Shown here: positions 22,373-34,038 of the stretch, piece by piece
How the letters are laid out: each line of letters starts with the position of its first letter
Position numbering within the stretch: the stretch's first letter is position 1
Position numbers and translations under genes: made by a program
Notes under the pieces: model-generated
Told to the model about the DNA's origin: nothing
The model's input: only the letters and a program-made list of their open reading frames with translations
The model's database searches: none
NCBI GenBank assembly: GCA_004335835.1
Contig: RWJK01001672.1
Location: 274,007 to 338,006 of the forward strand
Length of the DNA stretch: 64,000 nt
Direction: 5' to 3'
DNA from: Scenedesmus sp. ARA3
Lineage: Eukaryota; Chlorophyta; Chlorophyceae; Sphaeropleales; Scenedesmaceae

Positions 22373-24194
22373 CAGCGAGTGCAGACAGCTAACACAAATA
22401 AGGTTTATCTCTATTTCCCTCCCGACCACCGCGCCTGGTCTGTCAGCTACGCTTTTTCCGGATCTCGCGGGTGACCGGCAATTACTCGATGCGCTGATGC
22501 ATCACGTGCCAGAGCTACAGACTGGTGCCAGTTGTGCTTATTCTGCAGTGTATCTGATTTGATCTCCGACCATTCGTGCAGTGAACCGTAAGAGTGACAG
22601 CTTCAGCGGTCCAAGGTTGGGAGGATGGTACTGCTGCACGTGCGAGTGGCGGGTCGACACATATAAGCCACAACCGCCGAGACCCAGGGTGCCTCCCAGA
22701 TATACATATATTTTCCCAGGTCTCCAATATGTTGCCATGATAACTTCAAGTTGCTGGTACAACGGCCCGTCCATGAGCAGCACTGCACTATGCTGTGTGA
22801 AACCACAACAGCAGCAAGTGTGCCCGCGGGCCGGCCGGCCAATTGGCAAATGTGCTTAGAACTGCCCACGTATTGGCACTACATAAAATTGTTGTTTTTC
22901 AAATTGTTATCAATGGCGCAGATTGCAGTGCACGGCATACCTACGTGCAACTCATCACGAAGTGTGATGCAGGTGTCCCCCTGGTAAAAAATAAGACGGG
23001 TGATGCAGGCCAGCCCCCAGGTAAAGCCAACAATTTGCCACTGCTGCAATTTCTAACTCGCAATTGCCAACATGCAGATTCCAACAATTGCTTCATGCGC
23101 TGCGCAAGAAGCTGCACTGTCTTGGAGTCGCAGTAACGTGCGGACTTTATGTCCGTGTACATGTACACTTGAGTGCAAGGATTGCCAAACTGTCAGTCAT
23201 ATGCTGCTGCCAATGTCAGCAGCTGATTAGACAGGCAGACCAAACCAAACAAAGAAAATAAGCTGCTGTTGCCATTGCCTGCTGCAAGGCATGAACAAGC
23301 CAGCCACGCTGAAACCCAACACACCAGCCAGACATCATGTAGCAGTGCTAAACCTCGCCCGCAACCCAACTCAAAAGCTTTGAAAGTTGCTGCAAATGCT
23401 TTCAACACAAAACCCCAGCCACTGGTCGTTGTTTAGCCATCACCATGCACATGTATTGCTGCACAAAGCAACAAATTCATGCTACCCACCTTCAACACAT
23501 GCGCGCCCCACAGGTTGATTCACCAAGTACCCACGCCGCGTGCCAGGGTGCATGCGCATCAACCCAGAACCGTGCAAGTATCCCTGCCTGAAAACGCAGG
23601 CGTAAGTCTGAAAGCACTCTACACTTCATGAACCAGAAAAATCAATTTGATTGGGCGGTGGCGTGAGAAGCAAAGAGGACAACAACACAGCACAGCAAGA
23701 GAGAGAGAGAGGAACACCGTGCTGCATGGTGTGAAAATGTGCTGCTATCTATCCTTGTCAGCTTAATGCCTTGGCTCCAGTGATGCAGGCCGAATGTCAA
23801 ACATTGGGTGGAAGTGTCCTTAATAGTACCCTCCGGCCCGCTACCATCATCAACATGTGCATAGTGTCTGCCCAACTCTGCTGTAAGTTATGCGTTTGGA
23901 GCCTTCTAATCCCCTGCACCCCAAAAGATTCACAATAATCCTGAAGCATGACACACCATTGGGCAGCAACCAGCTCAGCCGCACAAGCTCACTTTTGCAA
24001 TATTCGTGCCTCCTCAACTCAGACACACACTCGGCAGTGAGAGGCCATTGCATGTTGGATGCCCCAGGCCCAGGACACCACCCATCTGAGTCAATGACAG
24101 GCTCACAATGTGTGGTGCAACACCTGATCAACTCACAAACTTTCAAACAAAATGCGTGGCGCAAGCACCTAACCAACGCATCATCTTAAAAGCA
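22373..24194. other. intergenic region without a supported gene
   Basis: It contains a CCGGCCGGCC-like GC motif at about 22830, an AT-richer part at 22865-22915 and a (GA)n run at 23699-23712. Frames are short and show no motif. This should include the upstream region of the secreted protein and the 3' end of the peptidase gene. Confidence 0.4.
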
Positions 24195-25374
24195 TCAGGC
24201 ACACAGGCCCTTCACTGCAGTGGGCAGCGTGACAATGTTGCGCAGCACAGGCTCCGTGCCTAGCTGCCCGTTGTAATTGCTACCCCAGCACAGCAAGCTG
24301 CGCGACGCCACAATCGCACAGTTTGCACTGTACGCCCCAAACAGCGCAGTGACATTTTCCAGTCCCTTGACTCGCAACGGCACTCTGCTTCCCTGTGCGT
24401 TGCCTGTAGTGCCATTTGTGTAACCTTGGCCGAGGACGCCATACTCATTCGCACCCCAGCAGTAAACCTGCCCGCCGCCACTGCCAGCTGTTGCCACCAA
24501 TGCACATGCATGCGCGCTGCCGGCCACAACATCCAACACACTCCCTGGCAGCCCTGTCACCCTAACAGGGTTTGAGCTGTTAGACGCAAAACCGCCGTAC
24601 GCGTCTTTCCCCCAGCACCACAGCACACCGGCCGCACCAGCGGGGCGCACAACTGCACACGCAAACTTCTCTCCAGCAGCAATGCGCACGACACCGCTGA
24701 GACCCGGCACCCTGGATGGTGTTGGCAATGCATCCCAGCATGCAACAGTCTGGTCCTTCAGTAACACACATGCCTTATACATTCCCATTGCGAGGACTGT
24801 AGTGCCGCTGGTCCCTTCGATCTCCATGGGTGTTGCACCATACATAGCACCCCAGCAATGCAGGGGCACGCCCCCTGCTCCTTGGCCGCTCGCATCTGCA
24901 TCATACACCACGCAAGCAGCATACGGACCCACAACCAGCTGGATAATCTTTGGGGCGAGCCTCAGCCCCTGTACAGTAGCCACAGCAGCAGAACCTGTGC
25001 CACTCCCATCGCCCATCTGCCCCGCATCGCCTGCACCAAAGCAGTGCACCGTATTTGAACTTGAAGGGCTTGCCCCTTGGATTGGTGCTGCCAACACGCA
25101 CGTGAACTGCTCCCCGGCACCCATGCCGCTGGCTGGTACGCCAGCAAGCGCAGTTGCAGCAATGAATGTTCTGCGGTCGTCCAAGTCAGACTTTCCGAGG
25201 CCCAGCTCCCCCGCGTCATTCTCTCCAGCGCACACAATGCTGCCGTTGAAAAGTTGTATGCAGCTGTGAGAGAAGCCGAGTGCTACTCGCCACGCGCAGC
25301 GCTGACAGCTCGGGTCGGCTGCGCGCTCAGGACTGCAGCCCTCAAGGTTACCTGCAGATGCAGCAATTGCAAGC

Positions 25375-25426
<52 letters not shown>

Positions 25427-28400
25427 CAGCAGAAATGGCAGCAGCAGCAGCAGCGCTGGTGACTTGCGAGCACCACATGATGGTGGCATTAGGCTAATCT
25501 AGCATTTGAAGGCACCGCTGTGAGCACAACCATTGCAGCTGTAGCTATCTGCTGTCTGCAGGGTTGTGCACTGAAAATTCAAATCTCAACGGGTACACAA
25601 GTAACATTGCCTGCTAGGGAGCCGATGCTAGGCTCATTGCGTAGGAAAAACAACACCAAGAGACACCACTCACTGGGTGGTGGCGACGGTGATGGCACTG
25701 CAGCAGCAGGTGAAGTTGAAGGCATGACAGCGGGAGATGCAATGGGACTGGGCGAAGGACTTGGCGCTGTCACCAGACTCTTCAGCAATTGCACAATGCG
25801 TGCATCACACAGCCTGAAAGGCCCCCTGCTTGCTGCTGACAGCTTGCGCGCAGTGCCCAGGTTTGAAGCGACAAGGTCTGCCAGCACATCAGCCTTGCGT
25901 AACCGCATGCCTGGTGATACGGCTGCTGTGTCAGCGAGGGCGGTCAAGTCGTCCATTAGCTTCACCAGCCGCTGCGGCTGCTGTGGTGTGTACAGCAGGC
26001 AAGCTGACTGACTGCTGGATTCAAAGGCCAGGGATAGCTTGAGTTGCTGTCTGATTTGCCTCGCACGCGCGAGGGGGTTGGCCCTATTGTACTGCAGCGC
26101 AAATGTGTAGTCTGGCTGCATAAGGTTGGCGGCTCCATAGGCAGCTCTGAACGAGCCGCCGAGGCCCCAGTTCGGTCCCCAGCTGCAGCAGAACAGCCAG
26201 GACAAAATGCAAGGTTCAAAACAGGAGCACGGCTGGGTTCACTGCTGGACATGAGCAGTTCGATGTGCAATTGTCTGACATCCTGATTGGAAGAAAGGAG
26301 ATGCTGGAGTATATGTTGCAGAGGCGCAAGCTGACTCAGCAGATGCAACAGCAAGCTGACTCAGCAGATGCAACAGCAAGCTGACTCAGCAGATGCAACA
26401 GCAAGCTGACTCAGCAGATGCAACAGCAAGCTGACTCGGCAGATGCAACAGCAAGCTGACTCAGCAGATGCAACAGCAAGGTGACGATGACAGAGGGGTT
26501 ACATGGTGTGTGCATGCGGCATGCGCCACCACTAACACCTGTTGAAATAGGTAGCTGCAAGCAGCTCAGCTCAGGCTGTCACTCTGAGGTTCAACCCCAG
26601 GCAGATATAGTGTGTCCTGCAATCCACCTGTTTTTGCACAGCCAGTACCCGTCGTTGGCATCTGACATGTTGTCCCACCATCCGTAGCAGAACACAGCGT
26701 GCATGGACAGATCGCCTCGTGCGGTGTCCCGCAGGTCTTCGGCCACCCCAAAGACCCCGTTTGAAGACGTCTTGTGTTCCACGAAGGCGCTGAATGCGTT
26801 ATTTGACAACGCCAGCGATGTGATGACCCCTCCGTTCAGCATGATCTGCTCCTTCACCTGTGCCATTGTGGCAAGAGGGTTGCCGCTGTATGCCATGGAG
26901 AGGGCGCCGCCTGCCAGAACCAACAAAATGAAAATCTTGAAGTAAATTTCAACGAACGTGGAGCCACATAATGTCAACAGAAGGTTCTGCATTCAGACTT
27001 CAAGCAAGCATGTTTGTCTACCTTTGGGGGGCAACTTCCACTGGGATGGCAAAGGGTGGCATTTCCCTCTGTTGCCAGGGTGGTGTTTGTATGTGTGTGG
27101 ATGCGGCATACAACACTGCTCTGACACCTGGTGTGTTTCAAGGCACAGCACACAGCTCAGCGCAGCATTCACTCCTTCACTTCAATTCAAAGCCGCTCAC
27201 CTGCCGGCAGCTGTGACGCGCAGCACTGTGGGGATCCGGCAGGGCAGCTGTCACTGACAGCAATGCAGCTGGCAGCAGTTGGGTCGCCACTGTAGCCGAA
27301 GCAGCTGCGTGCCGCCCACCTCTTGATGCGGTTCTCATTGATGTTTGCTACCACAGTTTGATATGACGCCCCAGTTGCGCAGCTGACCTTGGGCTCCAAC
27401 CTGCAGAGCAGCACATGTTACATCTCATGTCACACCAGCCAATCTGCCAGCTCAGTCAGCAGCCCGCAGCTGCCCTGCTGCGTACATTTGACTGCCGCCT
27501 GCAGCTGTACTGCCAGCTCATCACACTGCCCACATCTGTAGAAGCTGAGGTTCTGCTCTGGCGGGCCCAGCGTGTCTGTCTTGCTGGTATTTTGAGAATG
27601 CAGTTTCGTCTCATAGCCACAACGAAACAGGTGACAATTTTACTGCGGTGCGCCATGTTGAAAAATGAAGTTTTGATTTATATAATTTCAACAAATAAGA
27701 CAGCAGCTGCTGCTCACCTGCAAAAGCTGAGGTCGTGCTCTGACAGGCCCAGCTTGTCTGTCTTGCTGGCATTCTGAAAATGCAGTTTTCTTTCATAGCT
27801 ACAACATGCCAGGCAGCAGCTGCTGCTCACCTGCAAAAGCTGAGGTCCTGCTCTGACAGGCCCAGCTTGTCTGTCTTGCTGGTATTTGAAACCTGCAGTT
27901 TCCTTGATGACACTTCAATGTATAAGGCAGCAGCGCCTGCTCACCTGCAAAAGCTGAGGTTGTGCTCTGACAGGCCCAGCTTGTCGGTCTTGCTGGTATT
28001 GTGAAAATAAAGTTTTTCTTCATAGCTGCCACAAACCAGGTAGCAGCGCCTGCTCACCTGCAAAAGCTGAGGTCCTGCTCAGACAGGCCCAGCCTGTTCC
28101 AGTTCTGCCGCTTGTACACGTTAATGGCAGCCTCAGCAGCAGCAGTGACAACAAAGCCCACGCAAGCTGAGCATGTGTCTTGGTTCTGCAGCAGCAGCAG
28201 CAGCAGCAGCAACTTGAAGGCCGGCGCGTGCAATTTGCCCCAGCTCTCCTCTTCAATGGGGGTTCAGTACTGTGGTTTAGACATAGCGCAGTTGCGCACT
28301 GTAACACGGCCGTACTGCAACACAGTACCGCACCGCAGCTGTACAGATGTATATTACATCAAAATGTGTCTTGTGCCTCCTTACCTGTGCAGGGCTTATG

Positions 28401-29409
28401 AAGGCGCGCTGGTTTGGCGTGTCTGCAGTGCTGTTGGACGAATAGCTTGCAGGCATCAGCGTCAGCAGCAGCACGTCCACACACTCCGAATCCGTGACGT
28501 CATTTTTGTTACACGCCGCCTGCGCGATCTGTGTTATGTTTGCGCCTGCGCCCAGGTTTCTCAGAATGCTGGATCTGCCCCTGCTGATTAGGTACCCGCG
28601 CTTGGTGGCGTTGGGTGGCGAGCGGAGGCCCTCTCCAGCATACACTAGGCCAGTGAAACGGCTGTGAGGGCGGCAGCAGCAGCAACAGCAGCAGGTGCAA
28701 ACAAGGCGTTGGGTGGCGAGCGGAGGCCCTCTCCAGCGTACACTAGGCGTGTGAAACGGCTGTGAGGGCGACAGCAGCAGCAACAGCAGCAGGTGCAAGC
28801 AACGGCAACGGCAGTCTTGCAATGAACCACGGCAGCTTGCTCATTGCAATCGCTAGGTGAATAACGAGGTACTGTGATGCCTCTGCACAGTGAAGCGAAT
28901 GTAGGTATACTGCTGCGCATGCGTTTCCCAATGCAGGTGATTTTGAATTGACGCTACCATCTGTGACAACCGCTGTCTCGAGTCACTGCCTGACAGCACA
29001 TATGTACACAGTCAGCGTGTTGCTTCAAGGCTGAGTCAGCATGCTCACCCGCCAGGTAACTGCAGCAACCGCCGCTCTGGCGGCCTGAGGCCTGCAGCAT
29101 GGCACAGCAAGCAACACGCGGCGCACACGTAACACAATGACAATGGACAATTGCAAGGAAGAAGAGTGATGTATAGGGATGCGGAGATGAAACTAAAGTT
29201 CATGCTCAGCGCGCGATGGGGCTCCAAGCACGTCTAGAGCTGAGCTTTTGAGATGTCAGCAGCATGAGATACCACCATGGTGCTGCCTGTGCAGGCACTC
29301 TGCTGCTGGCCAAACCCTGTACAACCATGCATACCTTGTGATAAGGTGCTTGGGTCCGGAGCAGAAGCCACACAGGCCGACAGCACCAGGCAAGTTAGCA
29401 GCGTCGTCC
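24195..29409 (-). CDS. papain-like C1A peptidase fused to RCC1-type repeats (5' end incomplete)
   Basis: Exons (minus): 29335-29409, 29049-29091, 28385-28661, 28058-28185, 27201-27400, 26628-26910, 25674-26182, 24195-25351, all phase-consistent. The first listed exon reads as a signal peptide (LLTCLVLSACVASA). The initiating ATG exon upstream was not found. After a propeptide-like exon come NQDTCSACVGF (catalytic Cys, as CGSCWAF in papain), LSEQDLSFC, then HAVFCYGWW (catalytic His) and, across a splice, YWLCKNSWGPNWG (catalytic Asn). A Ser/Pro linker (SPSPSPSPIASP) follows. The last exon is a seven-bladed RCC1/BLIP-II-like module with repeated CWG motifs (LHCWGAMYG, VLWCWGKDAYG, VYCWGANEYGVLG, LLCWGSNYNGQLG) and many Cys. 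The peptidase-RCC1 join rests on an intron whose 3' end is a long (CTG)n tract. If that is wrong, the RCC1 part could start at an ATG at 25478. Likely secreted. Confidence 0.8.
25378..25424. repeat. (CAG)n tract before the RCC1 exon
   Basis: About fifteen CAG units on the plus strand, that is (CTG)n on the transcribed strand, close to the CAG acceptor at 25352. If translated instead, it would encode an Ala run behind the ATG at 25478. Confidence 0.85.
26327..26480. repeat. 25-bp minisatellite in a C1A peptidase intron
   Basis: About six tandem copies of a 25-bp unit (AAGCTGACTCAGCAGATGCA plus ACAGC), nearly perfect, lie between the exons 26628-26910 and 25674-26182. Confidence 0.95.
27536..27992 (-). 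repeat. four 48-nt phase-symmetric mini-exon copies
   Basis: Units at 27945-27992, 27831-27878, 27718-27765 and 27536-27583. Each is preceded by an (A/T)(A/G)CCAG acceptor, is exactly 48 nt long, and ends in ...TTTTGCAG. Three keep the GTGAGC donor. The unit encodes SKTDKLGLSEQDLSFC, repeating the end of the catalytic-Cys exon (28058-28185). Entering and leaving in phase 2, each could be spliced in without a frameshift, adding 16 residues. The farthest unit has lost its donor (GT to AT) and has LGPPEQNLSFY. Spacing is about 113-182 bp. Confidence 0.9.
28185..28212. repeat. (CAG)n at an acceptor
   Basis: CAG units on the plus strand give (CTG)n directly before the acceptor of the catalytic-Cys exon. 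Confidence 0.8.
28700..28785 (-). repeat. acceptor-side copy of the C1A propeptide exon
   Basis: The segment CCCTCACAG plus about 65 nt of exon (RFTRLVYAGEGLRSPPNA) repeats the start of exon 28385-28661 about 105 bp upstream of it, including part of the preceding intron. After PPNA the copy runs into (CTG)-rich intron sequence. Confidence 0.9.
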
Positions 29410-29500
29410 CTGCAACAGCAGCAGCAGCAGCAGGTGATCACAATGGGTGTTTCATTACGTGCTGTATAGCCAGCTGGGCATCCTGCCGATGCCTGCGGCG

Positions 29501-29502
<2 letters not shown>

Positions 29503-29541
<39 letters not shown>
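29503..29541. repeat. (CTG)n tract
   Basis: About twelve CTG units on the plus strand, in the upstream region of the C1A-RCC1 gene. Confidence 0.85.
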
Positions 29542-32221
29542 GCTGCGCTGCAAGAAGCATATGGTTGATGCTCATGTGTGCTCACTGCTGTTTCTCATGT
29601 TGTTTGCTGGTTTTCATGATCAAATGGGCGTTGCACTTGTTCTGGAGTCTGTCACCCAGACTGTGCATACGTGCTGTTCCGTGTGAAATCTGCAGGTCCT
29701 GCCTAGCCAGGCCTGTCTGGAGTTTGCTCAGGTAATCTCTGCATCTGCTCAACAGCACGTGTATCAGCACTGATTCTGTTTGTTACTTATATCACTTTCA
29801 CTGATTCATCTACGTCGAGACCGCAGCGCCAATAAGACTGCCCACGTGCTGCTGCTGTACTCTGCACTGTTCTTGGTTACACAGCGATGTGATGCATCGC
29901 ACACGCACCCAGCAACATAACCTGCTTGTAGCGGAGCACTGTGTCCTGGAAACGTGGGCGAACCGCCGGCTATTCAACCCTGCAGGCTGCAGTGCGTTCA
30001 CAGGTGGAAGGTCACCTGTGATACGGGCTGGCAGCTCAATCTGCGCTGCTGAAGCCGATGTTGGACTTTGATTATGACTAATTCTGTCAATTTGTTGTAT
30101 AGCTGGGGCCTCCTGTGACGTGACTAGGCAGCGGGGTGCTCAACCTTCGAAGGTGTCCGAGTTCACCTCAACAGGGTCATGCTGCGTCAAAAGTGCTTCG
30201 ACAGGACGTTCAGTTGACATGTTGCTTCGTTTTTGCTGCAGCATGCGCTAGACACACACAGATCTGTGTCGCACCTTCCACCGTTCAGCGGTCCTAACAC
30301 TGTTAGGCTGAGCTGAAATCAATTACAACTGCCACCAGGCGTAGCTGGGCCAGGTCAGCAACGCTCTCAGCCTCTTGACAACACCGATGTACTAAACAAC
30401 ACATCACTGCTGCCCTGAGAGCCAATTTCCTGAAGGCTTGGCTAAATTCCGTTCACGCACCTGACATGTCCTGCCAGGCTGCAGCTGGCTGGCACAACAC
30501 TGACAATGAAATCAGTGGAGCAACACCGCCGGCTTGCACAACACCCTCAGCCGTGGGATATGTGCCACTGGACGCCATCGCATTCATGCTAAGCTCACAC
30601 TGCAGCTGCAGAGTGCAACAGCGCGCGCGTCCCATAGCCAGACTCAAGGCCCCCAGCTTAACAGTAGCATCACATCACGTGTGTAGCACTGCAAGCGGGC
30701 TGCTGCTGCAGCAGTCAAGCCTGCTCCGTACCTCAGTGCCATTCAACCCTGCCAATAAAGATTCTTCCTGCTCAGCATCTCAGGCGCCATGCAGCCAGCC
30801 TGCAGGCTGCGGTTGGTCTGCATGCGGTTTGCAGCTTGGCACAGCTCAGCTGCCAGTGGCATGTCGGTGCCTGCAGCTGGGCCTGCTCGCCCGCAAGGAC
30901 AGCGCCATGTACTTATAGTCAGCACCATCTGCTGTAGGTGCAGCAGCAGCAGCAGGAGGGAGCAGGAGCACGGTGCTGGGCTACCACCAGCAGCAACAGC
31001 AGCAGCAGCAGCAGCAGCAAGCCAGGCGCCTACAACTGAGCAAGGCCGAGATCCTAAAAAGCAGTGGGTGCCACACAAGCTGGTAGCGGCTGCTGCAGCA
31101 GCGTAGCAGCAGACGTTGACGACCCTGCCGCCCTTGATGGATGATTGAGGGTTCTTGACATAAGCATACATGTGATACCAATTCAGGTCCTCTGCTTTAC
31201 ATGTACAATGAAAGCATATGCAATCTTTATGTCTGTAAGCTGTGCATAACGCTGCAGGCGCCATGCCTGGGGGAGGCTTTGTCACCTTGGCAGTGTGTGC
31301 CTACCAGTTTTGCGCACAAACTGGTTGGTGTGATGGGCAGTTCTGACTGAAGCTGAGCTGAAACCACGCATGTGTTGCCACTGACCTGCAGGACGGTGCT
31401 TTTGGCGCTGTGTTACGCTTGCGTCGTGTCAGACATGCCTGCACCTGCCGGCGTAGCTGCTCATTTGCACAAGAGCATGCCCGCAGGCTTGCACCTTTGT
31501 GTGAGCTACCTGTGAAGTCTGTGTGGTGGGAGGTTAGGACCTGCATATGCAAAAGGATGGCTTCGAATGGGCTGCCATGCAGGCAGAGCTGTCTGGTAGC
31601 ATCTGCATGCAGACAAACGCTGTCCCTGTGAGGCCCTGCGTGGCTCAAATTGGGCTTTGCACTCATGGTCGGGTGGAGCATGTACAATACATTTTTTACA
31701 GCATTTTTTTGCTCGGCCGTCTCATGGCCCAAGCAGCCACAGCAAAGCGCACACATGTGCACTGGAGTAGGTAATGACAGCAGCCCACCTAATCGGCTGG
31801 GCGAAACCAAGGCGCCCTAGCTGAGGGCATTGCACCACCAGATGTGTGTGCAGAATGTACAGAAGTAGGAGAACATGTTCTCTTGCACACCGCTGCAACT
31901 GCCGCAAACAACAGCCAGTGGCACAGGGCAGCACTGCGCTGCCAAACACTGTGCCACAACATCTTGGAAATCACATCTGGCTGTATCTGGTTCACGGCCA
32001 GAGCGATGCAGCACAAGTTGACTCAAGGTTTGAAACCTGAAGCAGACGAGCCTCAATCATACATGCTAGTAGCGCATATCAACATGCGTTGAGTGCACTG
32101 CACTGGCCCTAAGGCGCCAGCACGCAACTTGCACCGGACCATACCCAGTTGCTGCAGAAACTCTTATATGTATGCTTGACTATGTTGGCATGCTGCTCAG
32201 CAGCAGTGCCCACGAACCCCC

Positions 32222-32540
32222 AACAGCACCTCCAACACACAGTTCTGTACAACACCAACTCAAGGTAAGCCTCGCCAACTGTTGAACAGGTGAACAGCCA
32301 TGTGGTGGCCCCACACTGTGTTGACTTGACATGTTGCTGCTCACCTCCCCCCCAACAGTAATACCAAATACACAGCTAGGCACAACACCAACTCAAGGCA
32401 AGCCTCGCCAACTGTTGAACAGGTGAAAACCCATGTGGTGGCCCCACACTGTGTTGACTTGACATGTTGCTGCTCACCTCCCCCAACAGTACTACCAAAA
32501 ACACCGTGCTGGCAGCTGTGCACAACACCAACTGCAAACA
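32222..32540. repeat. 133-bp tandem duplication, 2.4 copies
   Basis: Two nearly identical copies (about 32222-32350 and 32355-32483), each with GTTGAACAGGTGAA and CCCCACACTGTGTTGACTTG, are followed by a partial third copy that decays after ACAACACCAACT. No coding role is seen. Confidence 0.85.
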
Positions 32541-33327
32541 GCTTTGCCAGCACAGTGGCAAGTTGAGAGTGGGTTGCCTGATCTGCAAAAGCATGCTGAA
32601 AGGGTGTGATATGATCAATGCAGCATGCAACAGTTACCAGCATTGCTTCAAAATGCACAGTCAGACTGCAAATCAACATGCAGAGGCATGGATTGCAAAC
32701 CTCACAGCAACAACACAGGCAAGCCATCCCTTGATCACTTTCTGCAAACCATGATGCCTTGTACACTTTGCCAACAAACAGCGCTGTGCACTTTACTATG
32801 CACAGGCGTCATGTACAGCATGCTCAGTACGAATTCTGCTGCGTGCAGCATGCTGCGTAGCGCATTCCTCATCAGGCAGCACTGTGACACCCTCACTGAA
32901 AGGTCACTGTATATGGCCAAGTCACACCATCATTGCAAGCCAAGCGCGCTTGCGCACAAGCTGCTGTCGTGCAGCATCAAACACACCATGTTGTGACCCC
33001 CGTACTTTCTTGCTGCAACCAGAACGAAGCACACTGGCAGTCAGTTTCACAGCTCGCACCCAGCCCATCATGAAACTCAATCAGGCTCAGGACAAGCGTA
33101 CCAGTGCTTGCGCATGTTGTCTGTGCAGTATCCCAACCATATATGGGATATATATGCACACTTGCCACATACGCTGCCACGCCGCCACATCACCTCGCAC
33201 ACGAGTGGCAAGTCCCTTCACAATGCACTGGCAGCACTCATCCAGCGACTTCCCATGCACAGCCCTGATCAGCCCACATGCCTATGCACATGCACAGTAT
33301 GCATATGCATCAATCGCATCGGCTGGT

Positions 33328-34038
33328 CTACCAGCGGACGAGGTTCACAGTGACAGTTTGGCCCACAATGCTTGCCCTGAGCACCAGAGCCCTACTAGGC
33401 AGCTCCAGGCACAGGGACATCCCCACAATCTTGGGGTACCCGAGCGTAATGCATGGCCTTGCAGTGTTGATGTTGATGGAGCCGATGGTCTTCCACCAGA
33501 ACAGGATCTTCACCTCTGCCTTGGCTGTCACGCTCAGGGCACCAGTGTCAATTGTGCCGGAGAGTCTGAAGGGACCAAGCTTATAGTTGAAGGTCCAAAC
33601 ACCGGCGGGCACCACGCCGCTTGCAGCAGCAGAGGAAGTGATCACCTGAGTCTGGCCGTCAGCGCCAACCTGAGAGAGGCTCGCTGCCTTGGCAAAGCGC
33701 GCAGGCGGCCAGAGCTTGTTGTGGGCGTAGTAGGCCGCCACCCACTGAGCAGCTTCCAGCGGGAATTCGGCTTTGTTGGTGCAGTCGGCGTTGGGGTCGG
33801 CGTCGAGGTTGCATGCTGGCCCAGCGGCAGCAACGGCAGCGGCGTCGGACTCCATGCAGGGGCAGAAGGTGGCAGCTGCAGGGGCAGCCAGTGCAGGGTT
33901 GAAGGAGGATGTTGCAGCCAGGGGTGTAGCATCAGGGATGACCTCCTGGTTGAGGGTCCTGGCAGAGCAGGTTGTGGCAAGCAGTGCCACAGCCACCAGC
34001 AGCAGCATGCTGCTGGTTGTCCTCTTGGTTGCAGTCAT
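33328..34038 (-). CDS. small secreted protein, intronless (236 aa)
   Basis: The frame runs from ATG 34038 to TAG 33328. The N-terminus (SSMLLLVAVALLATTCSA) is a signal peptide with a likely cut after CSA. Residues about 45-85 contain CPC and other Cys. The C-terminal half is beta-rich (VPAGVWTFNYKLGPFRLSGT, VKILFWWKTIGSININTA) and ends SIVGQTVTVNLVRW. I recognise no enzyme motif. The pattern (signal peptide, Cys-containing linker, compact beta domain) fits an extracellular or wall-bound protein. The coding GC content is higher than the flanks. A TATA box lies about 570 bp upstream, so a 5'UTR intron is possible (there is a CTGCAG acceptor-like site just before the ATG). Confidence 0.7.
   Translation of the reverse strand: MTATKRTTSSMLLLVAVALLATTCSARTLNQEVIPDATPLAATSSFNPALAAPAAATFCPCMESDAAAVAAAGPACNLDADPNADCTNKAEFPLEAAQWVAAYYAHNKLWPPARFAKAASLSQVGADGQTQVITSSAAASGVVPAGVWTFNYKLGPFRLSGTIDTGALSVTAKAEVKILFWWKTIGSININTARPCITLGYPKIVGMSLCLELPSRALVLRASIVGQTVTVNLVRW

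Larger units (their letters stand above)
29410..33327. other. gene-poor region
   Basis: It probably contains the missing first exon of the C1A-RCC1 gene near 29.5-29.9 kb. It also contains (CTG)n at 29503-29541, (CAG)n at 30994-31019 and a 133-bp tandem repeat (listed separately). A minus-strand stretch at 31110-31197 (EDLNWYHMYAYVKNPQSSIK) follows an acceptor-like AG and could be an orphan exon. The plus-strand frame at 31800-32092 contains a C-x2-C...H pattern (CAECTEVGEHVLLH) that weakly recalls zinc-knuckle ends of retroelements. No complete gene is supported. Confidence 0.4.

Noticed and set aside
22373..24194. Genes in the 22.4-24.2 kb interval
   Set aside because: Short frames on both strands, no splice-compatible chain and no recognisable motif.
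25352..25478. Separate RCC1-repeat gene starting at ATG 25478 with a polyAla leader
   Set aside because: The leader is a (CTG)n tract of the kind that ends introns here, and the phase-1 acceptor at 25351 fits the upstream peptidase exon exactly. Kept as an alternative, not as the main call.
26327..26480. Possible CRISPR-like array
   Set aside because: The units are directly adjacent with no spacers, in a eukaryotic intron.
27536..27992. Mini-exon copies as constitutive exons of the C1A peptidase
   Set aside because: The parent exon and the next exon already join in phase and reproduce the papain alignment without an insert; inclusion cannot be shown from DNA alone.
31800..32092. Zinc-knuckle-like CAEC...H frame as a retrotransposon remnant
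   Set aside because: Only one weak C-x2-C pattern, no reverse transcriptase, integrase or terminal repeats nearby.
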